Below, piece by piece: positions 59,416 through 64,000 of a DNA stretch of 64,000 nt (positions within the stretch are counted from its first letter, which is position 1; the number at the start of each line of letters is the position of its first letter). Source of the stretch: Dickeya fangzhongdai (GTDB lineage: Bacteria > Pseudomonadota > Gammaproteobacteria > Enterobacterales > Enterobacteriaceae); the NCBI RefSeq assembly GCF_002812485.1, contig NZ_CP025003.1:3286001-3350000 (forward strand), read 5' to 3'. Below the pieces are notes generated by a model. That model did no database searches. It saw only the letters and a list, made by a program, of their open reading frames with translations, and was not told the DNA's origin. The position numbers and the translations under genes were made by a program.

Positions 59416-60618
59416 ATGTCGAGTAAGTTAGTACTGGTCCTTAACTGTGGCAGCTCTTCCCTGAAGTTCGCCATCATTGATGCCGTCAACGGAGACGAAT
59501 ACCTGTCTGGCCTGGCCGAGTGTTTCAATCTGCCTGAAGCGCGCATCAAATGGAAAATTGACGGTGGCAAGCAGGAAGCTGAACTGGGTGCCGGTGCCGC
59601 CCACAGCGAAGCACTGAGCTTCATCGTTAACACCATCCTCAGCCAGAAGCCGGAACTGTCTGCTCAACTGGTAGCAATCGGTCATCGTATCGTCCACGGC
59701 GGCGAAAAATTCACGCAATCAGCAGTGATCAATGCCGACGTGTTGCAGGGCATCAAGGACGCCGTGCCGTTCGCGCCGCTGCACAACCCGGCTCATCTGA
59801 TCGGCATCGAAGAAGCACTGAAGGAATTCCCGCACCTGAAAGACAAGAACGTCGCTGTCTTCGACACCGCGTTCCATCAGACTATGCCGGAAGAAGCCTA
59901 CCTGTATGCCCTGCCGTACAAATTATACAAAGAACATCACATCCGCCGTTATGGCGCTCACGGTACCAGCCACTACTTCGTTTCTCGTGAAGCGGCGAAA
60001 GTCCTGAACAAGCCGGTAGAAGAACTGAACGTGATCACCTGCCACCTGGGCAACGGCGGTTCCGTTTCCGCTATCCGCAACGGCAAGTGCGTGGATACCT
60101 CTATGGGTCTGACCCCGCTGGAAGGCCTGGTGATGGGCACCCGTAGCGGTGACATCGACCCGGCGGTGGTTTTCCACCTGCACGATTCCCTGGGCATGAG
60201 CGTGGAAAGCATCAACAAGCTGCTGACCAAAGAATCCGGCCTGCTGGGCCTGACTGAAGTCACCAGCGACTGCCGTTATGTGGAAGACAACTACGAAACC
60301 AAAGAAGACGCCAAACGCGCCATGAACGTGTACTGCCACCGTCTGGCGAAGTACATCGGGTCTTACTCTGCGCTGATGGAAGGTCGTCTGGACGCGGTGA
60401 TCTTCACCGGCGGCATCGGTGAAAACGCGGCTATGGTGCGTGAACTGACGCTGAAACAGCTGGGTCTGCTGGGCTTCGAAGTCGACCACGAACGTAACCT
60501 GGCCGCCCGCTTCGGCAAAGGCGGCAACATCGCCAAAGACGGCGCCCGTCCGGCTCTGGTTATCCCGACCAACGAAGAGTTGGTCATCGCTCAGGACGCG
60601 CTGCGCCTGACCGCCTGA
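59416..60618 (+). CDS. ackA: Acetate kinase AckA
   Basis: A 400-residue acetate/propionate kinase that converts acetyl phosphate and ADP into acetate and ATP. Conserved motifs are [15 protein letters not shown] at the start, [62 protein letters not shown] and [10 protein letters not shown] near the end. It forms an operon with pta, from which a terminator-like hairpin separates it. Confidence 0.98.
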   Translation: MSSKLVLVLNCGSSSLKFAIIDAVNGDEYLSGLAECFNLPEARIKWKIDGGKQEAELGAGAAHSEALSFIVNTILSQKPELSAQLVAIGHRIVHGGEKFTQSAVINADVLQGIKDAVPFAPLHNPAHLIGIEEALKEFPHLKDKNVAVFDTAFHQTMPEEAYLYALPYKLYKEHHIRRYGAHGTSHYFVSREAAKVLNKPVEELNVITCHLGNGGSVSAIRNGKCVDTSMGLTPLEGLVMGTRSGDIDPAVVFHLHDSLGMSVESINKLLTKESGLLGLTEVTSDCRYVEDNYETKEDAKRAMNVYCHRLAKYIGSYSALMEGRLDAVIFTGGIGENAAMVRELTLKQLGLLGFEVDHERNLAARFGKGGNIAKDGARPALVIPTNEELVIAQDALRLTA

Positions 60619-60630
60619 TAAGTCTCCCCA

Positions 60631-60661
60631 CTCCGTCAGCTTCGGCTGACGGAGTTGTTTT
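60631..60661 (+). terminator. Intercistronic terminator between ackA and pta
   Basis: A perfect 10-bp stem CTCCGTCAGC (60631-60640) with GCTGACGGAG (60645-60654), a TTCG tetraloop, and TTGTTTT. It lies 12 bases after the ackA stop and 49 before pta, and may reduce pta expression relative to ackA. Confidence 0.85.
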
Positions 60662-60709
60662 AGAAGCATCGTTTTTGAACAACGAGCAACCGCAAACAGA
60701 GGTTAAGCC

Positions 60710-62851
60710 GTGTCCCGTACAATCATGTTGATTCCTACTGGCACCAGCGTGGGCCTGACCAGCGTCAGCCTGGGTGTCATTCGTTCCATGGAACAGAAAG
60801 GCGTGCGCCTGAGCGTATTCAAGCCTATCGCACAGCCGCGTTCCGGTGAAAACGCACTGGATCAGACCACCACCATCGTCCGCGCCACCTCCGCCATTCC
60901 GGCCGCCGAGCCGCTGACGATGAGCTATGTGGAGTCGATGCTGAGCAGCAACCAGCAGGACGTGCTGCTGGAAGAGATCATCGCCCGCTATCACGAAAAC
61001 ACCAAAGACGCGGAAGTCGTGCTGGTAGAAGGCCTGGTGCCGACCCGCAAACACCAGTTCGCCAACGCGCTGAACTATGAAATCGCTAAAACGCTGAACG
61101 CGGAAATCGTCTTCGTACTGGCGCTGGGCAACGATTCCCCGGCTCAGTTGAAAGAGCGTCTCGACATCGCCCGTTCCAGCTTCGGCGGCAGCAAGAATAA
61201 AAACATCACCGGCGTTATCATCAACAAGCTGAACGCACCGGTGGATGAACAGGGTCGCACCCGTCCCGATTTGTCCGAAATTTTCGATGATTCCACCAAA
61301 GCCAGCGTCGCCAATATCGATCCGAAGCTGCTGTTTGCCAACAGCCCGCTGCCGATTCTGGGTTGCGTGCCGTGGAGCTTCGATCTGATCGCTACCCGTG
61401 CCATCGACATGGCCAACCACCTGAACGCACGCGTGATCAACGCCGGCGACATTCAGACCCGCCGCGTGAAATCGGTGACCTTCTGCGCCCGCAGCATTCC
61501 GCATATGCTGGAACATTTCCGTCCGGGTTCGCTGCTGGTCACCTCCGCCGACCGTCCGGACGTACTGGTTGCCGCCTGTCTGGCCGCCATGAACGGCGTT
61601 GAAATCGGCGCCCTGCTGCTGACCGGTGGCTACGAAATCGACCCGGCCATCAGCAAACTGTGCGAACGCGCCTTCCAGACCGGCCTGCCGGTATTCATGG
61701 TTAATACCAACACCTGGCAGACCTCGCTGAACCTGCAGAGCTTCAACCTGGAACTGCCGGCCGACGACCACGAACGCGTGGAAAAAGTACAGGAATACGT
61801 GGCGCGCCATATCGATACCCAGTGGATCGATTCGCTGACCGCAGCGTCTGAACGCTCACGCCGCCTGTCTCCGCCGGCTTTCCGCTATCAGCTGACCGAA
61901 CTGGCACGTCAGGCAAGCAAACGCATCGTGCTGCCGGAAGGCGACGAACCGCGTACCGTCAAGGCTGCCTCCATCTGTGCCGAACGCGGCATCGCGCAGT
62001 GCGTGCTGCTGGGCAACCCGGATGAAATTCAGCGCGTAGCGGCTGCGCAGGGCGTTGAACTGGGCAAAGGCATCGAGATCGTCGATCCGGTCGAAGCTCG
62101 TGAGCGCTATGTACCGCGTCTGGTCGAACTGCGTAAGAGCAAAGGCATGACCGAAGTGGTCGCCCGCGAGCAGTTGGAAGACAACGTGGTGCTGGGCACC
62201 CTGATGCTGGAACAAGGCGAAGTAGACGGTCTGGTATCCGGCGCCGTTCACACCACCGCCAACACCATCCGTCCGCCGTTGCAGTTGATCAAAACCGCAC
62301 CGGGCAGCTCGCTGGTATCCTCCGTGTTCTTCATGCTGCTGCCGGAGCAGGTTCTGGTCTATGGCGACTGCGCCATCAACCCGGATCCGACCGCTGAACA
62401 GCTGGCTGAAATCGCTATTCAGTCCGCCGACTCCGCCGCCGCTTTCGGCATCGAACCGCGCGTAGCGATGATCTCCTACTCGACCGGTAACTCCGGCGCC
62501 GGCAGCGATGTGGATAAAGTCCGCGAAGCGACCCGCCTGGCGCAGGAAAAACGCCCGGATCTGGTGATCGACGGTCCGTTGCAGTACGACGCCGCCATCA
62601 TGGCCGACGTAGCGCAGTCCAAGGCGCCGAACTCACCGGTTGCCGGTAAAGCCACCGTGTTCGTGTTCCCGGACCTCAACACCGGCAACACCACCTATAA
62701 AGCGGTACAGCGTTCCGCCGACCTGATCTCCATCGGGCCGATGCTGCAAGGCATGCGTAAGCCGGTTAACGACCTGTCCCGCGGCGCGCTGGTGGACGAC
62801 ATTGTCTACACCGTAGCGCTGACCGCCATTCAGGCCACCCAGATCGCCTGA
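60710..62851 (+). CDS. pta: Phosphate acetyltransferase Pta
   Basis: A 713-residue long-type enzyme that makes acetyl phosphate from acetyl-CoA. Domains in order are an N-terminal P-loop-like domain (from [17 protein letters not shown]), a DRTGG domain (about 220-330) and the C-terminal catalytic PTA_PTB domain (about 390-713) with [18 protein letters not shown] and [17 protein letters not shown]. One residue shorter than E. coli Pta. It ends the ackA-pta unit. Confidence 0.98.
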   Translation: MSRTIMLIPTGTSVGLTSVSLGVIRSMEQKGVRLSVFKPIAQPRSGENALDQTTTIVRATSAIPAAEPLTMSYVESMLSSNQQDVLLEEIIARYHENTKDAEVVLVEGLVPTRKHQFANALNYEIAKTLNAEIVFVLALGNDSPAQLKERLDIARSSFGGSKNKNITGVIINKLNAPVDEQGRTRPDLSEIFDDSTKASVANIDPKLLFANSPLPILGCVPWSFDLIATRAIDMANHLNARVINAGDIQTRRVKSVTFCARSIPHMLEHFRPGSLLVTSADRPDVLVAACLAAMNGVEIGALLLTGGYEIDPAISKLCERAFQTGLPVFMVNTNTWQTSLNLQSFNLELPADDHERVEKVQEYVARHIDTQWIDSLTAASERSRRLSPPAFRYQLTELARQASKRIVLPEGDEPRTVKAASICAERGIAQCVLLGNPDEIQRVAAAQGVELGKGIEIVDPVEARERYVPRLVELRKSKGMTEVVAREQLEDNVVLGTLMLEQGEVDGLVSGAVHTTANTIRPPLQLIKTAPGSSLVSSVFFMLLPEQVLVYGDCAINPDPTAEQLAEIAIQSADSAAAFGIEPRVAMISYSTGNSGAGSDVDKVREATRLAQEKRPDLVIDGPLQYDAAIMADVAQSKAPNSPVAGKATVFVFPDLNTGNTTYKAVQRSADLISIGPMLQGMRKPVNDLSRGALVDDIVYTVALTAIQATQIA

Positions 62852-62902
62852 TCGACGGCATGACCGGCGCATCTTTCGATACGCCGGTAAGACAGAAGCA
62901 AA

Positions 62903-62926
62903 AACGCCAGCAAACGCTGGCGTTTT
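62903..62926. terminator. Terminator after pta
   Basis: A perfect 9-bp stem AACGCCAGC (62903-62911) with GCTGGCGTT (62916-62924), a 4-base loop and a T-run. It is flanked by A-runs on the left, so it should work in both directions between convergent pta and yfcD. Confidence 0.9.
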
Positions 62927-62955
62927 TTATGGATAACCCTTCGGAACAACCTAAC

Positions 62956-63567
62956 TCAATGCTCTTCTTCCACCGCGTCGCGATCTTCCGTTCCAGCCGA
63001 ATCATCGTTCTGGGCGCGTGACGACACACGTTGCGGTTTAACGTAGTCGTTGCTGCCGCTGTTGCGGCTTAGCCATAACGACAACGCCTTGAGTGAATCC
63101 GGGGTGAACTCATCGCAGCGCGCCGTGATCTCCTCCGGCGTCAGCCAGCTGACTTCGTCAATCTCTTCCGCCTGCAGGGCGAACGGGCCGTGCATTACGC
63201 AACTGAACAGCGCGCCCCATACCCGGCAGTCATCGCTTTCATAGTAAAACAGACCGTGCTCGGCAAACGGCACGCCGGCGATTCCCAGCTCCTCTTCCGC
63301 TTCACGGCGCGCCGATTCCAGCAGATTTTCACCGCTTTGCACCACGCCACCTGCGGTTGCATCCAGCCAGCCGGGGTAAAAATCTTTGGTTTCGGTGCGG
63401 CGCTGGACCAGAATTTTGCCCATGCCATCATGTACAACAATGTAGGTAGCACGGTGCCGCAGGTGCTGAGCGCGCATCTGCTGGCGACTCGACTGGGCGA
63501 TAACCTCGTTGTTTTCATCAACGATGTCGACCCACTCCGTGCCTGCCGTCTGTGTTTGTTCCACCAT
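62956..63567 (-). CDS. yfcD: Nudix hydrolase YfcD
   Basis: A 203-residue Nudix-family pyrophosphohydrolase. The Nudix box [24 protein letters not shown] (about 93-116) has all catalytic acidic residues. An isopentenyl-diphosphate isomerase-like arrangement ([15 protein letters not shown] at the N-terminus) resembles E. coli YfcD, which is otherwise uncharacterised. The C-terminal about 25 residues are acidic and longer than usual. E. coli has yfcC between pta and yfcD; it is absent here. Confidence 0.92.
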   Translation of the reverse strand: MVEQTQTAGTEWVDIVDENNEVIAQSSRQQMRAQHLRHRATYIVVHDGMGKILVQRRTETKDFYPGWLDATAGGVVQSGENLLESARREAEEELGIAGVPFAEHGLFYYESDDCRVWGALFSCVMHGPFALQAEEIDEVSWLTPEEITARCDEFTPDSLKALSLWLSRNSGSNDYVKPQRVSSRAQNDDSAGTEDRDAVEEEH

Positions 63568-63657
63568 CCTCTGAAACCCTTTCGTCGTGGCGCGGTCACG
63601 CGCATCAGTTTTTAAAAATATTGGAATTATTGATGTGATGTGAGAGTAGCGTCTAAG

Positions 63658-64000
63658 TTAGTGGCTAATCGCAACCTGTGCAATAGCCTCCCCACCCTGC
63701 AATGGCACAACCTGCAACACGCCGTTATCCAGCAGGCCGTAACTGGCGGGATAGCCGCCTTTTGGCAGGCTGACAGAGCCGGGATTGAAACAGTAAATAT
63801 CGTCACGTCGCTCGGCCACCGGGATATGGGTATGACCGAACACCAGTACGTCGCCGGCGTGCAGCGGCGGCCGTTTTTCCGGGTGATAAAGGTGCCCGTG
63901 AGTCACAAATAAGCGGTTGTCAGGCAGCAGCACCTGTTGCCAGGGCGCGGTGATCGGAAACTGCAACAGCATCTGGTCAACTTCGCTGTCGCAGTTACCC
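63658..64000 (-). CDS. yfcE: Phosphodiesterase YfcE, C-terminal part
   Basis: The last 113 codons of a metallophosphoesterase; the N-terminus lies beyond the window. The visible part opens with GNCDSEVDQML, a metal-binding segment of the family, followed by FVTHGHLYHPEKRPP and DVLVFGHTHIPVAE, which supply His ligands. Sequence agrees with E. coli YfcE, a phosphodiesterase active on model substrates. The frame runs uninterrupted to the window edge. Confidence 0.94.
   Translation of the reverse strand, partial: GNCDSEVDQMLLQFPITAPWQQVLLPDNRLFVTHGHLYHPEKRPPLHAGDVLVFGHTHIPVAERRDDIYCFNPGSVSLPKGGYPASYGLLDNGVLQVVPLQGGEAIAQVAISH

Overview
The window is ordinary chromosomal DNA from a gamma-proteobacterium of the order Enterobacterales. 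Gene order from lrhA through nuoA-N, alaA, yfbR-S-T-U-V, ackA, pta, yfcD and yfcE matches the E. coli chromosome. The LrhA orthologue corresponds to the virulence repressor called PecT in Dickeya and HexA in Pectobacterium. Together with the high-GC codon use and the merged hyb-hyp hydrogenase cluster, this suggests a soft-rot Pectobacteriaceae member, most likely Dickeya. The genus is inferred; the family is fairly secure.

Region 1 (1-4.9 kb) is accessory. It holds an RND efflux pump (edge-truncated) with its lipoprotein adaptor, a divergent TetR repressor overlapping a Bcr/CflA-type MFS exporter, and an alpha/beta hydrolase. A 26-bp palindrome between adaptor and TetR is the likely operator.

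Region 2 (4.9-16 kb) holds fdhE, an ACS-family MFS transporter, and fdoI-fdoH-fdoG for respiratory formate dehydrogenase-O, whose active-site residue is Cys rather than Sec. It continues with a MocR-type regulator apparently starting at CTG, a class I glutamine amidotransferase and ylaC.

Region 3 (16-29 kb) is a complete uptake [NiFe]-hydrogenase-2 operon read leftward: hybO-A-B-C-D-E, then hypA-B-C-D-E and hypF. A perfect FNR-type box precedes hybO. Hydrogenase-2 and Fdo both feed electrons into the quinone pool.

Region 4 (29-35 kb) has the ABC-F protein YbiT, a PhzF-family isomerase, an unannotated 29-codon gene flanked by two CRP-like sites and a strong terminator, and a large secreted multicopper oxidase.

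Region 5 (35-50 kb) is the full nuoA-N operon (complex I, nuoC and nuoD fused), preceded by lrhA/pecT and a 1.3-kb AT-rich gene-free stretch.

Region 6 (53-64 kb) is housekeeping: alaA, yfbR, yfbS, yfbT, yfbU, yfbV, ackA-pta (acetate node), yfcD and the edge-cut yfcE.

The most unusual feature is a dispersed, roughly 315-bp structured repeat present twice, at 7571-7883 and 18468-18784. Its hairpins keep pairing through compensatory base changes. Each copy lies where a normally contiguous operon is interrupted (fdoI/fdhE and hypE/hypF). I saw no tRNA, rRNA, CRISPR array, prophage or insertion-sequence transposase.
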